Assembly: GCA_958299035.1 (NCBI GenBank)
Contig: CATQJL010000001.1
Span: 48,486,461 to 48,550,460 of the forward strand
DNA length: 64,000 nucleotides
Reading direction: 5' to 3'
DNA from: Cylicocyclus nassatus
Taxonomy: Eukaryota; Nematoda; Chromadorea; Rhabditida; Strongylidae
In this document: positions 1 through 10,686 of the stretch, piece after piece
Layout: each line of letters opens with the position of its first letter
Numbering within the stretch: position 1 is the first letter of the stretch
Translations under genes and position numbers: made by a program
The notes under the pieces: generated by a model
Seen by the model: the letters and a program-made list of their open reading frames with translations, nothing else
Database searches by the model: none
Told to the model about the DNA's origin: nothing

Positions 1-635
1 TAACTCTCTTACTCACAAAGTAGATGAGTGAATGATGCGTAACCCTGAGAACGACAAAAATGGAGATGAATATGACGCAGTAAAAAATGAAGGTAAGATA
101 TAGGTACAAGAAAGAAAGAGTAGAAGTGGTGAAAAACGCAAAACACTTACAAATGAGAAGAAAAACTCATCTCAATTCATCCACCTTGGCTATGTCACAA
201 TAAAACGCGAGTAAAGGTCAAAAACTCACTGGAAGAGCAGCGCTGTTCATGCACAGTATAAATGTGACATAAATAAACATACTTAAGTTGCAAAAGAAGC
301 ACAAATTCAAAAAAACGAGTTTTGACGACGCACATGCCCCCTAAGGAAGAGCTAGGAGTCGTAGCAACATTCAAAACAGCATAAAAAACAATGCAAATTA
401 CATCATACTTACATCATACACAAGTAAATGAAACAACACACTCACCTTCTTTTCAATTTGGGCGATTTAGAAAAAAACGGTGAGAAAACTGGAAAAGAGA
501 AGTAAAAGGCGGCGAAAAATGTAAACATGATTGGGGTAAGCACAATCAAATGACAAGAAACTCATCTTCTATTCATTTAAATAGAATCTGACACGAAAAT
601 GGTGAGAAAAACTGAAAAAACGCCGATTATAAAAT

Positions 636-683
636 CCAGCGACGCCGTTATCGATTGGCCCAGCGACGCCGTTATCGATTGGA
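636..683. repeat. 24-bp direct duplication inside a short open frame
   Basis: Two adjacent 24-bp copies of a unit beginning CCAGCGACGCCGTTATCGAT lie inside a 63-codon plus-strand frame (599-790), so the translation repeats an eight-residue unit (SDAVIDWP). The period is a multiple of three, which keeps the frame open. I see no splice context or homology that makes this frame a gene. The rest of 1-835 is AT-rich sequence in which I see no feature. Confidence 0.6.
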
Positions 684-884
684 GCGCGCTTTCCTACTTA
701 GAAAACGGGGCTGCTGAGGCTATTTTTGCCTCTAGCAATGAGGAGAGGAGGAGCTTTGAAACCAAATTTTCACTTTATACTAATTTCTAGGCGTAGAGTA
801 GATTTATGTAAGAATTTTGAAAAAATTATGTGAACTGAGAGTTTTGACAAGCTCAGCTTGTCATTAGCTTGTCAAATGACAAGC

Positions 885-1470
885 TAATTTGGAAATAAGT
901 TAAGCACGCTCTTCATTCACATAAGTTTTTCATAATACTTCACACTTTGTTGCTTAGTCCTACTGCGCAGATACACACCAAATCCCGCGCAATTTCGTCG
1001 CCTCTGCGTTGCAAACAAGCCATTTTTCCGTTTTTTTGTTAGCGGGAAATTTTCAGAAAAAAGTTTGCCACAACCTTCAGTCACATAATTTTTCAATGAA
1101 ACTCCTAAGTTAGCTCCTACAGGCTTGTGTCCACGTGCGTACCAAGTTTCATATCATATCGTCATCTGCGCGTTGCAAACGAGCCATTTGAATTTACAAC
1201 TTCATTTACTAATTTTGCAAAATCTTTGGAAAAAATGCTTATTACTCGTCCCGTTCACATAAGTTTTTCATAATTTTTCATACTTTGTTTCCACTAGCCT
1301 CTCTCCGTTCGCCTACAAAATCTGGTGTCATACCGTGACGCGTACATTGAGAACTAGTCATGTATGCCGTTACAAATAGCTCGTTTGAGCGACGTCGCGC
1401 GTGCGGCAAATAGCGACGGCGCGGTTTGACGCGCGCGAACTCCAGTCTTCGCATGTTGAGGCACATAACA
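885..1470. repeat. Diverged tandem units with CACATAAGTTTTTCATAAT core
   Basis: Three diverged units begin near 918, 1,081 and 1,255 with TTCACATAAGTTTTTCATAA or a close variant. Each is followed about 80-110 bases later by a GCGTTGCAAACRAGCC-like segment. Related units appear elsewhere: about 9,560-9,660 (reverse), 13,955-13,990, 22,915-23,030 and 47,325-47,350 (reverse). At 22.9 and 47.3 kb the unit sits inside elements with CAGGGCCCGG ends, so it is probably an internal module of that hAT-like family. Confidence 0.5.
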
Positions 1471-1494
1471 TGTTAAAATAAGCAGAGAACGTGC

Positions 1495-1611
1495 ACTACT
1501 AATTTTTTTTCCGGGGCTCCGCCCCGGACCCCGCAAAAACGATTTCCCCTTTGCTTTTTTTGCCGAAAACGATTTCCAGCTTGTCATTTGACAAGCTCGT
1601 GCCGGGCCCTG
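1495..1611. mobile_element. Right end of a CAGGGCCCGGCAC-type hAT-like element
   Basis: The segment ends GTGCCGGGCCCTG at 1,611, the reverse complement of the terminus seen at 22,566 and 46,948. It carries the family's internal signature, an AAACGAT..CCCCTTTGCTTTTT segment followed by GATTTCCAGCTTG. A CCGGGGCTCCGCCCCGG hairpin near 1,512 recurs in the 46,948-47,933 copy. I could not find the left end, so the copy is truncated, rearranged, or starts outside the window. Confidence 0.6.
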
Positions 1612-2899
1612 TCTCTTAATAAGGTGAGAGCTTTGTTTCACATCGTATCTCATCTCCCATGACGCTTCTCACGTGCCTAAAACTTTTTGCACATTCTCAC
1701 GTTTTAATGAATTTTCTCAAAGAATTTCTTTCTATGATTATTCAGGTACCTTGCCTCTCCTATTGTTACAAGAAGCTTAATCGCTTCATCGTTGATTACC
1801 ATTACCATTTGAGTTCCCACAAAGTCATCAGTATTATCAGTATTGCGCAACTATGTCTCATTTCATCTCGTGGGCATCATTAGAGTGATGTTCGCTTGCA
1901 TAAAATTTGTTACAACTTTGTATGGATCCTCGCATTCTTTATTCTTTATTTTTTAGCCTTCATACATTCTTTACTCTTATTCTTTTTCTTTATTCCTCTG
2001 TTCCTGTTTGCACGCAACCGGGACGTTTTCTGGAACTTCAATTTTTGGGCAATGGAAGACAGTGGTGCTTGAGAGTCATAGAAATCGTACCTACCGTGCA
2101 GTCGGTATGCATTCTCAGAGTGTGTTAAAACGTCCAGTAGAAGAGACATTCGATTAGGGAAGTAATAGCTTATTCTACGAAATGCGTCATTACTTTTCTC
2201 AGAATCTTGTGATCGACATCATAGGAGTGATGGCGAAGATGCTTGAACTGAGCTACAACCAGGATCATTTTTTGTAATCCCCTGTTGACTCCTTGCTTGT
2301 TTATTTCATAGCATGATACGTGTTTTAGTTCACTTAGGACCATCTTATTTATTGTATGTTGAGTTGTATCAAAACTTTTACTCTTCATATTTACAATATT
2401 CAAGTGCTATCAAGCCATGTACCATAAAGTTTTCTATTGGGTGTTTGCTTCTTTTAAAGGATCTTGTCGTACGGCCTCCTGCACAGAGCTTGAGAATTTT
2501 CTTGCTGCTCTATCTTTGCGTATTTCCGACCGCTAAAAAAATTCATTCACACATGGAAACCAAACAACGCAACTCATACCTTATGAAGTTTTCGAGCACC
2601 AGTGAACAATTGCGAACGCCCGAATGCCGCAGTTTCTATGCTTTCTACGCTCTCTCGCTCTACGGGCGAGTTAACGCATTCTCCTTTCCATGCAGCTGTT
2701 CAGTAGCTTCAGCCAATATCCTGCTTGTATTCTTCCATTTTTGTGTCCGGTTATTTCATGATGTCAATGGCCTCATTAGTACCGCTATTGGAAAAGGGTC
2801 AAGAGATAGGCGTGGCTGGCGGCAAAATTTTGCAAAAACCTTTATTTTCACTTGTAGATCCTGCGTGAAACGTACCATGTCTATCCGCTGGAGCAGGTC
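1612..2899. other. No supported gene
   Basis: The stretch contains a 204-codon plus-strand open frame (2,313-2,927). Its composition is rich in L, F, S and Y, it has no recognisable motif, and it overlaps the minus-strand zinc-finger relic at its right edge. I do not call it a gene. Minus-strand reading of 2,640-2,900 is short and interrupted. Nothing else is recognisable. Confidence 0.4.
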
Positions 2900-3376
2900 T
2901 TTGGCCAAGTCATGGTTGTTCGTGTAGCGTTGTGCAGGGGCCTCTACCTCTTCAACATCAGTCGATTCTAATATATAGGCTCCATCTCTTCGAGTTCCAA
3001 AAGTTCATCGTCAATTGTCTATCGCGATGTATTGAGTTGGTGGGGAAGCTGCAAGGAGTTGCTGAGATGTCTGCATGGCTACAATTCCTAAATAAAAATT
3101 AATGAGTGAGTTTGACACCAAAGCCTCTTTTACTCATACCCGTCCGAGCATACAGTAATACGCATGTATATGATAACTTATACCACTTTTAGAGTCTGTT
3201 GCACAAGTGCATGACATCGCATATGGGCACTTTCCATTCCTCAAAAAGCAACATTCCTTTCCGCTATGAACTTTTCTACATCCGGCTTGGTGAACCCATG
3301 TTTTTGAAACAAGTGCGCATACAGTTGCTTCCCTCTGTCGAAGCGCCAGTGGCATTCAGGACATATATTATCACTG
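2900..3376 (-). pseudogene. Decayed C2H2 zinc-finger coding sequence, unknown family
   Basis: Reading the minus strand from about 3,376, one frame begins with CPECHWRF and contains a canonical C2H2 finger: C-x2-C-x12-H-x4-H, ending HLFQKH. It then runs KPDVEKFIAERNVAF to a stop at 3,241-3,243. Past that stop a GTATAAG..TTTAG intron-like gap (about 3,186 down to 3,085) leads to a segment starting MQTSQQLLAASPPTQYIA. This continues, with at least two frameshifts, as an acidic region (LLELEEMEP, STDVEEVEAP) to about 2,900. The mix of an intact finger with shifts and stops points to a dead gene or transposon-encoded protein. I do not recognise the family. Confidence 0.45.
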
Positions 3377-3406
3377 AAAGAACATGAATGAAGTGGATGA
3401 GCTCAA

Positions 3407-3592
3407 GGTACCGGCCATGCTATTCCAAGGAGGTGATTCCTGCAATTCCTGTGAGTCCTCGAACTCCGATGTGCCGCACTACGGAGCCTTTGCAAATTTC
3501 AGCACACATTGTTTTTTCGCAATATAACATGGTTGCGGGACCCGTAGGAATCACAGGAATTGCGGGAATACAGGAATAGCATGACCGGTCCC
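3407..3592. mobile_element. Short inverted-repeat element (MITE-like), about 186 bp
   Basis: The left end reads GGTACCGGCCATGCTATTCC and the right end is its near-complement (GGAATAGCATGACCGGTCC). The similarity continues inward through GCAATTCCTGTGA. The element is almost fully palindromic, typical of a foldback MITE. No coding content. The target duplication is unclear. Confidence 0.6.
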
Positions 3593-4955
3593 TAAGATGA
3601 ATTGTGGGAAAACGGGCCGCTGCGGCAACTCTGCTGCGCAAACTAATCACAGCGCGGTTTAACTAAACCACAAAAGCTTATACTTTCCCAGGGCTACCCC
3701 ACTGGAGCAGAGTACTTTCTCTCCGCTGCTTTTGGAACTATTAGTGAGCGGTAATAGGGGAGTGATTGCGTTAATTTTGCAATGCAGTCGTTGTTACACA
3801 AAAGATCGTTAGCAAAATGAAGATAAATCTCTGGTAATTCCCTTATTGGAGAAAATCCGATGCGGCCTAGATTACGAGACTATCCATAACATGTAAGCCC
3901 ACCTTTGGGTACTTCCGCTGCTGGATCCACACTCGTCCATGATGAGTGCTTGTTAAGGACTGTAATGTGCAAAATCCTCAGCCAGTTCAGTGCAAGATAA
4001 GCAAACCTGCAAGCTACTACTCAACCGAAGTGCTCACAGCTCAAATAAAAATCATAGCTTTTGATTTGCACTTTTGTGAGTCGCTAAGGCACAATAACAT
4101 GAGATTGAAAAGCTTACATTCTCAAATCTTTGGCCCAAGTGGTTAGGAACGGGTAAAAGTGTGAGTATTGTTAATCTACAAAACAAAAAAAGCTATACTA
4201 AACGCATCAAAAAAAGGAGATCGCATGACAAACGTACCTATCAGAACGCTCCAAGAGAATCAAAAGTTGGTATCATCCGCAAGCAATAGCACTCGGTTGC
4301 GCTTGATATATCAGAAAAACGTTGTAAAGTCGTAACGACGGAAGAAAGAAGACTGTACGACACACGATTCCTTAATTATATTTATTACTTCTTAACAGAC
4401 GCTATTCCAGATTCGAGCCTCAAAATGCCAAAGCTGTGTTTCACTCTCTTCACATGGTAAAATTTTTGTGGAGGTATAAGTATCCGGTAACCCCTTTAAA
4501 CCATGTTTGAGTGGATACATGGTTTTGGCGTTTCTGCTCGAATACTAGAGCCGCTAACGTACTGAATTATGAGCGAAAGTCACAGTAAAGCACAAAAAAT
4601 GCCAACATGATGTGAACAAATATCAACATTGCTCCGCGGATTCACCAGTCATCGAAGAAAAGAGTGTTCTAATGAAAGATTTATAGGAATACTTGTCAAC
4701 CTCAAAGTAGGCAGTAGTTTATTTCTTTTTTCTACAGGATATGAAAGACAGGTGTGTTATAGATTGTAGTTGTCTATGATGAGGGGAAGCAATGGGAAAC
4801 CTACGAATATCGAATGTACTTTAATACCTGCTCGGATAGGAGAAGGAAAGCAAAGAACAATGGGTGACAGTACAAAATAGATGAGAACATGGAGAGTAGC
4901 AAAAGTTCCATCCGTGAATGGCGTTGAACCACCGTCTATCTGAAGGCTGAACATA
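3593..4955. other. No supported feature
   Basis: AT-rich DNA with only short open frames of 60-66 codons and no recognisable motif. I see no repeat shared with the rest of the window. Confidence 0.4.
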
Positions 4956-4960
4956 ACACC

Positions 4961-5070
4961 GGGCCCCGACGCCGGAAATTAGGCGTCAAATGAAGTCAAA
5001 TTTGAATTACGGTGCAGCTACAGACCTTGAATTTCTTTTACGCCTAATTTCCGGAGTACGGTAGCCCTGG
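4961..5070. repeat. Small inverted repeat with GCCGGAAATTAGGCG arms
   Basis: CCGGAAATTAGGCGT on the left is mirrored by ACGCCTAATTTCCGG on the right, with GGGCCCC and GCCCTGG outside them. The unit is about 110 bp and looks like a minimal nonautonomous element. The GGGCC/GCCCTGG outer bases resemble the CAGGGC hAT family, but I could not identify a target duplication. Confidence 0.45.
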
Positions 5071-5249
5071 TTTATTTTGCGTTCTATAATTCTGTGTCTT
5101 TTCCGAATTTATGCGCTCTCATATTAGTAATTTTTGTTAAGCCAACACACCGCTCCTTTGCATCGCTTCCATCTGCTCAGGTCTTCTTCCTTATCGGGAC
5201 ACTACATAAAGATTTGTGATGGCCCGAATCCCGGGGCACATCATGCGTG

Positions 5250-5530
5250 GCTTGTTCTTCTCATTTCTTCACAACAGAAGCAACGTCTTGGTCTGATTCA
5301 GGGCCGGCCATGAGAGTGACAAATGATAAGCTGAAAATTGTTTTAGGAAAGAAGAAAGAGGAGGTGTTGTGGGTGTAAGTTTGTACATACGCTCTCTCGA
5401 CAGGAGGTTGCTGCACGACTGACATGCAAAAACAGGTCAATTCGCGCGTCACTTCAAAAATCCAAGTTTGAACAACTGGATAGTGATTGACCGCTTCGTT
5501 TACAGCGCACATATAACGGTATGACTACAA
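5250..5530. repeat. Dispersed repeat, copy 1 (second copy at 8,325-8,605)
   Basis: This stretch aligns by eye along about 280 bases with 8,325-8,605: a TCTTCTCA..TTC start, then a segment resembling AAGCTGAAAATTGTTTTAGG, then CGCGCGT, and a CGCTTACAGCG-like end. The frames of both copies are interrupted. Family unknown. From 5,530 to 5,740 I see nothing. Confidence 0.5.
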
Positions 5531-5739
5531 ATTTGGAGTGTAGACGGACAAGAGTTAATAGGAAAGCATAATGACGATGATCTAATGACTATGTTGTGGG
5601 CTATATTTGTTCCTTTTTGTTGCTTTTTGAGATGAGGCTATTGAAAACTTTATCTTCGTAATAAATCTCACAATTGCCATAGTGTATCACTACAAACAAC
5701 AACAATCAAACAAAATAAAAGTACGTAAATATTATAAGA

Positions 5740-6940
5740 CTAGCTGGCTTACCCGGCTCCGCCGTATCCGGACCAAACTTGGCACACATACACTTCGGGC
5801 CCCGGCGGGTGTCACAGTCCACTTTTCGTTATCGATCGATGTCGATTTTACCGATTTTTATCGATTTTTTCGCAGAGTTCACCTACAGGGCTAGGAGTTG
5901 GCACAGGGGGAAGTGAGCATGGGAATTCCGAATACAATAATAGTTTTCAGAATTATCGGTTACTTTTATTGATTTTCTCGATTTTTTGTAAATTTTGACA
6001 TGCGAGGCTGAGATTTTGCACAGGGGGGTAATCGAGCATGCTGATTACGAACACAATATTAGTTTTCAGGATCGTCCATTACTTTTATCGATTTTATCGA
6101 TTTTTTTGTAAAGTTTGACCTGCGGGGCTGGGAGTTTGCACAGGGGGTAATCGAGCATGCAGATTACGAATACAATATTAGTTTTCAAGATCGTCCATTA
6201 CTTTTATCGATTTTATCGATTTTTTGAAAATTTGAGCTAGGGGGCTGGAATTTGGCACAGGGGTGTAATCGAGCATGCTGATCACCCCCCTTGGGGATGA
6301 TCAGCATGCTCGAATACCCCCCCCCCCTGTGCCAACTCCCAGCCCCCTAGCTCCAACTTTGCAAAAAATCGATAAAATCGATAAAAGTAATCGATAATCC
6401 CGAAAACCAATATTGTATTCGGAATCCCCATGCTCGATTACCCCCCTGTGCGAACTCCCAGCCCCCTAGCTCAAGCTTTGCAAAAAAATCGATAAAATCG
6501 ATAAAAGTAATCGATAATCCTGAAAACCAATATTGTATTCGGAATCCCCATGCTCGATTACCCCCCTGTGCGAACTCCCAGCCCCGTAGCTCAAACTTTG
6601 CAAAAAAATCGATAAAATCGATAAAAGTAATCGATAATCCTGAAACCCAATATTGTATTCGGAATCCCCATGCTCGATTACCCCCCTGTGCCAACTCCCA
6701 GCCCCGTAGGTGAACTCAGCAAAAAAATCGATAAAAATCGATAAAATCGATATCGATCGATGACGAAAAGTAGCCTATGACACCCGCCGGGGCCCGTAGT
6801 GTATGTGTGCCAAGTTTGGTCCGGATCGGTTCAAAAATGGAATTTTCTATTCGGAACATACGTACACACATACATACAGACAGACATACATACATACATA
6901 CAAACAGACATTCAGCTTTATATATAAGATAATTACATAT
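5740..6940. mobile_element. Palindromic minisatellite-bearing element, about 1.1 kb
   Basis: Two inverted arms of about 530 bp meet near 6,299. Outer arms: ATCCGGACCAAACTTGGCAC at about 5,768 and its complement near 6,815-6,834. Inside, each arm has about four diverged units of about 120 bp, each holding AAAATCGATAAAATCGAT, a GGGGCTGGGAGTTTGCACAG-like block and an AATCGAGCATGC block. The centre holds GCATGCTGATCACC mirrored by GATGATCAGCATGC. The right side ends with CATA/CAGA short repeats and TTTATATATAAGAT. Because 120 is divisible by three, the minus strand shows a 115-codon frame (6,347-6,694) with a 40-residue repeat; I regard that as a by-product, not a protein. Confidence 0.75.
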
Positions 6941-6989
6941 GATCCAAGAGATAACTATAAATGTTTGCGTAGTTTCTTGGGATTCAGCT

Positions 6990-7413
6990 AGTCCGCGCCG
7001 AAGTTGGACGCCGACACCCTATGATCATCATCATGTTATAGAGAACAGCACTGCCATAGTGATTCTAGCTGCGAAAAAAAAAACGGAAGTTAACAGCAGC
7101 CCACACATTCGGGCAGTGAAGCCCTTGAGGCAGAAGTACTGGAAGTCAGAATGTGCCGCCTTCTGTAGCCGTATGCAGCTTCCGTCGATAGCAGCAATGA
7201 TGTTCGGGAATGCCCCGGTTTGGGTGAAAACGGCGGCACCCATTTGCCAGAACTCCTCGTCCTCAATCGGCAGCGAAATAGCACGATCAGGGGATGGTTG
7301 AGCGCACGGATGACCATTCTCACCGCTTTGGAGACCGTCTTCTGGCTGAGTCCGATGGTGTCAGCCAGAAGTTCTTGGCAAGTGTTGCTTGACAAATAAC
7401 GCAGCGATATCAC
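6990..7413 (-). pseudogene. PIF/Harbinger (DDE_Tnp_4 type) transposase fragment
   Basis: On the minus strand, from 7,413, one frame reads LRYLSSNTCQELLADTIGLS then TVSKAVRMVIRAL, the helix-turn-helix that precedes the catalytic domain in HARBI1-like transposases. After a one-base frameshift near 7,290-7,300 the next frame gives RAISLPIEDEEFWQM and FPNIIAAIDGSCIRLQK, the first catalytic Asp in its A-I-D-G-[ST] motif, then FQYFCLKGFTA. A further shift near 7,080 leads to HYGSAVLYN, resembling the GSxHDSxxLxxS motif. Only a fragment of a roughly 350-400-residue protein is present, and it is broken in at least two places. Confidence 0.8.
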
Positions 7414-8320
7414 CGACTGATTGTGAACACATTTGGTCTCATATTCAATTCAGAATCCCTTCTTAACATCATCATGTAAAATATCCGCTCAGACACTTTT
7501 CTGCTTTTGTTACTTGCTTTTCTACTAAAATCTGCATGAAAGAATAGTTGATTCTTTATACCCCGCCAAAGCCCCCTTCGCAGCCATTACGCTAACAGTC
7601 ACGCATCTGTTGGGCATCTGCTACATGAACCATGCATGCTGCGCACATGTGTACTAACACTTTGGAGTTTGAAGCTTTCTATCAGTGGCGCGAGCAGTCG
7701 ACAGATTCTCTTGAAAGACGTTTATTCTATAAGAAACTTCTGCGCCAATATGCGCTGGTTCTGATGGATAAACCGAAGTGGGTGCAGGCAGCCGTGATGG
7801 ATGTTGGCGCTCCTTCTCACAACTCGTTGGGCAAACATAAGCATGGTTTTGCAATATAAATTATCCGTTCTTTTCCTCATTGATGATTCAAACAACAAGA
7901 TAACGAGATAAGAAATGAAGAAATATGGCGCGCTCAATGCGAGGATAGTCAGTTATTGGATTTTCTTTGATTGATTTGCTTGTGCTGGCAAGAAAAGCGT
8001 ACTGCATCATTGCCAGACAAGTGCCTTTTAGCGAATTGGAACTTGTGAGATAGATAAAGTAATAATAACCGGTACAAATAAATAAAAGAAATCGCGGGTT
8101 AAGTTTCTTTACTCTAATCTACTTTAAATACTAGGAGGTCGCCTTTGGTGGCACTCGCTCCTCGACATGATCTTTTTCGAATTTGTGACCTATCATATTG
8201 TAATGTCTCTCCTTAGGCCAATATATCCTCGTTTGCAGAATTGATCCATCCTATCTTCTTTTTTGCCTGAAAACTGCATATGAACTGTCATTTAAATCGC
8301 GAGGCACAGTCTTGCTTGTT
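7414..8320. other. No supported feature
   Basis: Contains overlapping short frames near 7,630-7,940 without motifs. This could be decayed flanking sequence of the Harbinger fragment, but no terminal inverted repeat was found. Confidence 0.35.
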
Positions 8321-8324
8321 TTGT

Positions 8325-8605
8325 TTTCTTCTCACTTTTTCGCAATAGAAGTAAAGTCTTGATTTGAATCAGAGCTCGGACGAGGGTGGCAAATGTCAAG
8401 CTGAAAATCGTTTTAGGGGACAAAAGCAAGGGTAGAATAGTAAATACGGTCACATGAACATAACCCTCCCTCAACAAGTTGCTACATGATTGATTTGTAA
8501 AGCACGATATCGGTCGCGCGTTACCTTTGACCAAAACTTTTTTCAATAAATTATTACTGTCTCGCTTACAGCGGACGCATAACGAGACTCAATTTGTTGC
8601 ATAAA
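8325..8605. repeat. Dispersed repeat, copy 2 (first copy at 5,250-5,530)
   Basis: Diverged copy of the 5,250-5,530 segment in the same orientation. Shared landmarks are AAGCTGAAAATCGTTTTAGG, CCTCAACAAGTTGCTACATG and the closing CGCTTACAGCGGACGCATAA. Confidence 0.5.
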
Positions 8606-8614
8606 CGAACGAGA

Positions 8615-9030
8615 GCTAGGAGGAACTTACAAGGGAAGTTCGCCGAATCGAAATGGCCGCCTGATACGTGGTATACACCCGGACGCGGGGCTCGGGAGGT
8701 TAGTATTAAATGTGCGCCCATTAGCTGCGACGCGTTATTGTGAAGCAAGTTATGGCCCTCCGAAGTTTTTGGCGTGTGCATGTCTAGAGAACGCACAAAT
8801 GCTCCGATTGTGGTCGTGTGGTGTAGTGGTTAGCGTCTCGGACTCACAGATGACCGGTGAGGGTTCGAATCCTGTTGCTGTCCACATGTTTTGCGATCTT
8901 CTCAAAATTCATTCCTTACCTGTTTTATGCATTGCTGACGTAAAAAATGACACATACGGGTGGTTAAACTCTACTAATTATAGATCCTGCCGTGTCATTC
9001 TCACAAGGTGGCCCATTAGCAACAATCAAT
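8615..9030 (+). mobile_element. tRNA-containing (SINE-like) repeat, plus copy
   Basis: About 400 bp starting near GGGAAGTTCGCCGAATCGAA and ending near GACACATACGGGT is repeated in reverse at 9,170-9,560. The homology covers about 190 bp upstream and about 75 bp downstream of a 76-bp tRNA-like core. The two copies differ at roughly one base in ten, so they are not a very recent duplication. A tRNA-derived SINE, or a transposon that carries a tRNA, would both fit. Confidence 0.65.
8810..8885 (+). tRNA. tRNA-Val(CAC)-like sequence, probably a pseudogene or SINE head
   Basis: This 76-base unit has an A box (TGGTGTAGTGG, 8,819-8,829) and a perfect B box (GGTTCGAATCC, 8,862-8,872). The ends GTGGTCG and TGTCCAC pair at 6 of 7 positions, counting one G.U. 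A CTCACAG loop at the expected place gives anticodon CAC. However, the five-base anticodon stem does not pair and the T stem has a mismatch. An inverted copy with the same defects lies at 9,298-9,373. Polymerase III promoter boxes are therefore intact, but a functional tRNA is unlikely. Confidence 0.55.
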
Positions 9031-9169
9031 AGTACGACGTGTTACAACTTGGAGATTGTCACGTAAATACTACGTGCAATCGAAGAAAGTATGTGGGAGT
9101 GAGGATTTGGCAAATCTTCAAAGTCAATTGAAAAGCCTTCGCTAAAAAGTCGTTGCTATGTTCTACGAA

Positions 9170-9560
9170 AATCTTACATATGAAGCATTGGTCGAATTTT
9201 CGTGAGAAAAATTATCCCGTAACCCGTGTGTGTCATTTTTTGCCTCAGTAATACATAAAACAGGTAAAAAATGATTTTTGAGAAGAACGCAAAACATGTG
9301 GACAGCAACAGGATTCGAACCCTCACCGGTCACCTGTGAGTCCGAGACGCTAACCACTACACCAGACGACCACAACCGGAGCATTTGTGCGCTCTCTGGA
9401 CATGCACACGCCAAAAACTTTAGAGGACCATAACTTGCTTCACAATAACGCGTCGCAGCTAATAGGCGCACATTTGATACTAACCTTCCGAGCCCCGCAT
9501 CCGGGTATATACCACGTATCAATCGGCCATTTCGATTTGGCGAACTTCCCTTGTTAGTGG
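9170..9560 (-). mobile_element. tRNA-containing (SINE-like) repeat, minus copy
   Basis: Reverse-orientation partner of 8,615-9,030, separated from it by about 140 bp. Read on the minus strand it carries the same AGTTCGCC start, GGTATATACCCGG, GACGCGTTATTGTGAAGCAA and the tRNA-like core. The pair forms a large imperfect hairpin. Confidence 0.65.
9298..9373 (-). tRNA. tRNA-Val(CAC)-like sequence, inverted copy
   Basis: Same 76-base tRNA-like unit as at 8,810-8,885, with CAC in the anticodon position and intact A and B boxes. It differs from the first copy at only a few bases inside the core. The anticodon stem again fails to pair, so the defect was probably inherited from a common repeat ancestor. 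Confidence 0.5.
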
Positions 9561-10115
9561 AGAGCACTGTGAAAAAAAGTTATGCAACAGAAGGTTGTGA
9601 CAATCTCTCAAAAGTTTTTGTTAGTGAAAGTGGACAAATGATTTGCTTGCAACGCAGAGCTAACGAACGATAGGGCTCAGAACTTGATGTATCAGGGTAT
9701 CTCATAATTTTTTACCGTTTTTACCCTAGACATCAGCATTTTTAAAACTGGGGCACCTACAAAGGGTACAAATACATGGTCGTACTTCTTATGTATGAGC
9801 TATATGATAACGTGTGTGAGAGAAGCTCAGGACTTATAGAGGCGGAGTTTGCCATTTTGCTCCATTCATTTTTTACTTTATTTCTAGCCATAGAAAAACA
9901 CGAAAAGTGTACAACTGAATGTTCGATGTGTCAAATACTAGAATAAATGAGGAATTTTTGAGATTTTTTTGGGGTCGAGAAAAGATTTTCTACGATAAAG
10001 TTCCTTTTTGACTGCTATCATACTTCACTCAACACTTTACGTGGAATACGAATTGTGCAGACAGTTGATAGCAACTTGTAGAGCTTGCTTTGCTCTGTCG
10101 AATACTCACTTAAGC
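9561..10115. other. No gene; reverse copy of the CACATAAG repeat unit at its left edge
   Basis: About 9,560-9,660 resembles the repeat units of 885-1,470 in reverse (AAAAAGTTATG..., TTTGCTTGCAACGCAGAG). The remainder to 10,115 is AT-rich and shows nothing recognisable. Confidence 0.35.
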
Positions 10116-10686
10116 CACATCAACAGGGTAAAGCGGGGGGTGCGGCACGCCGCAGGGGAGGGGGTCGTAAGGGGGGGGGGGTCGTATCGACCCAAGGTCA
10201 AAAGCGGTTTCTAAGGGAAAATGACTGCAGTTAAGTTTTACAGTTCAAGTTCAACGACACAAACTTGCAGATACCGTATGCCTACCGTAACCTACCGTAC
10301 CTCTAATCAAGCATAATTGTCGTAATCCGCGTGTCGAATAACCCCTATGCGCCAAGTTTCAGCGAACTCTGAGGTCTCCGAGCAGTAAACAACCTTGGAT
10401 TAACTTCATCTTAACGGTGAGTAAGCTACCTCTTCTTGCACTCAATACAAAGCACTACTCCTTCTTTGTCCACCTCAGGAATCCCGCTTCAGAAGACCTC
10501 CAAACTATTGAATTAGAAGCCAACCAAAATCGCTTTTAGCTTTTGATCGCTGTGCTTTCACCAAATATTACTCAGAGCTAAGAAGACGAATCAGGCTCAA
10601 AACATCCTTATGGAAACTACGAGGTTTAGGCTATTGATTCATATAAATATTGTCCGCTAAAAATGTTTTTTTGATATAATTAATTG

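Noticed and set aside
636..683. CRISPR-like or satellite array
   Set aside because: Only two adjacent copies with no spacers; the window is eukaryotic.
2313..2927. 204-codon plus-strand frame
   Set aside because: No motif, biased composition, and it overlaps the better-supported minus-strand zinc-finger relic at its end.
6347..6694. 115-codon frame encoding a 40-residue tandem repeat
   Set aside because: It is produced by 120-bp minisatellite units whose length is divisible by three, within a palindromic non-coding element. The arms are repetitive DNA and no gene context is present.
8810..8885. Functional tRNA-Val gene
   Set aside because: Promoter boxes and most of the acceptor stem are fine, but the anticodon stem does not pair in either copy, so I keep it as tRNA-like only.
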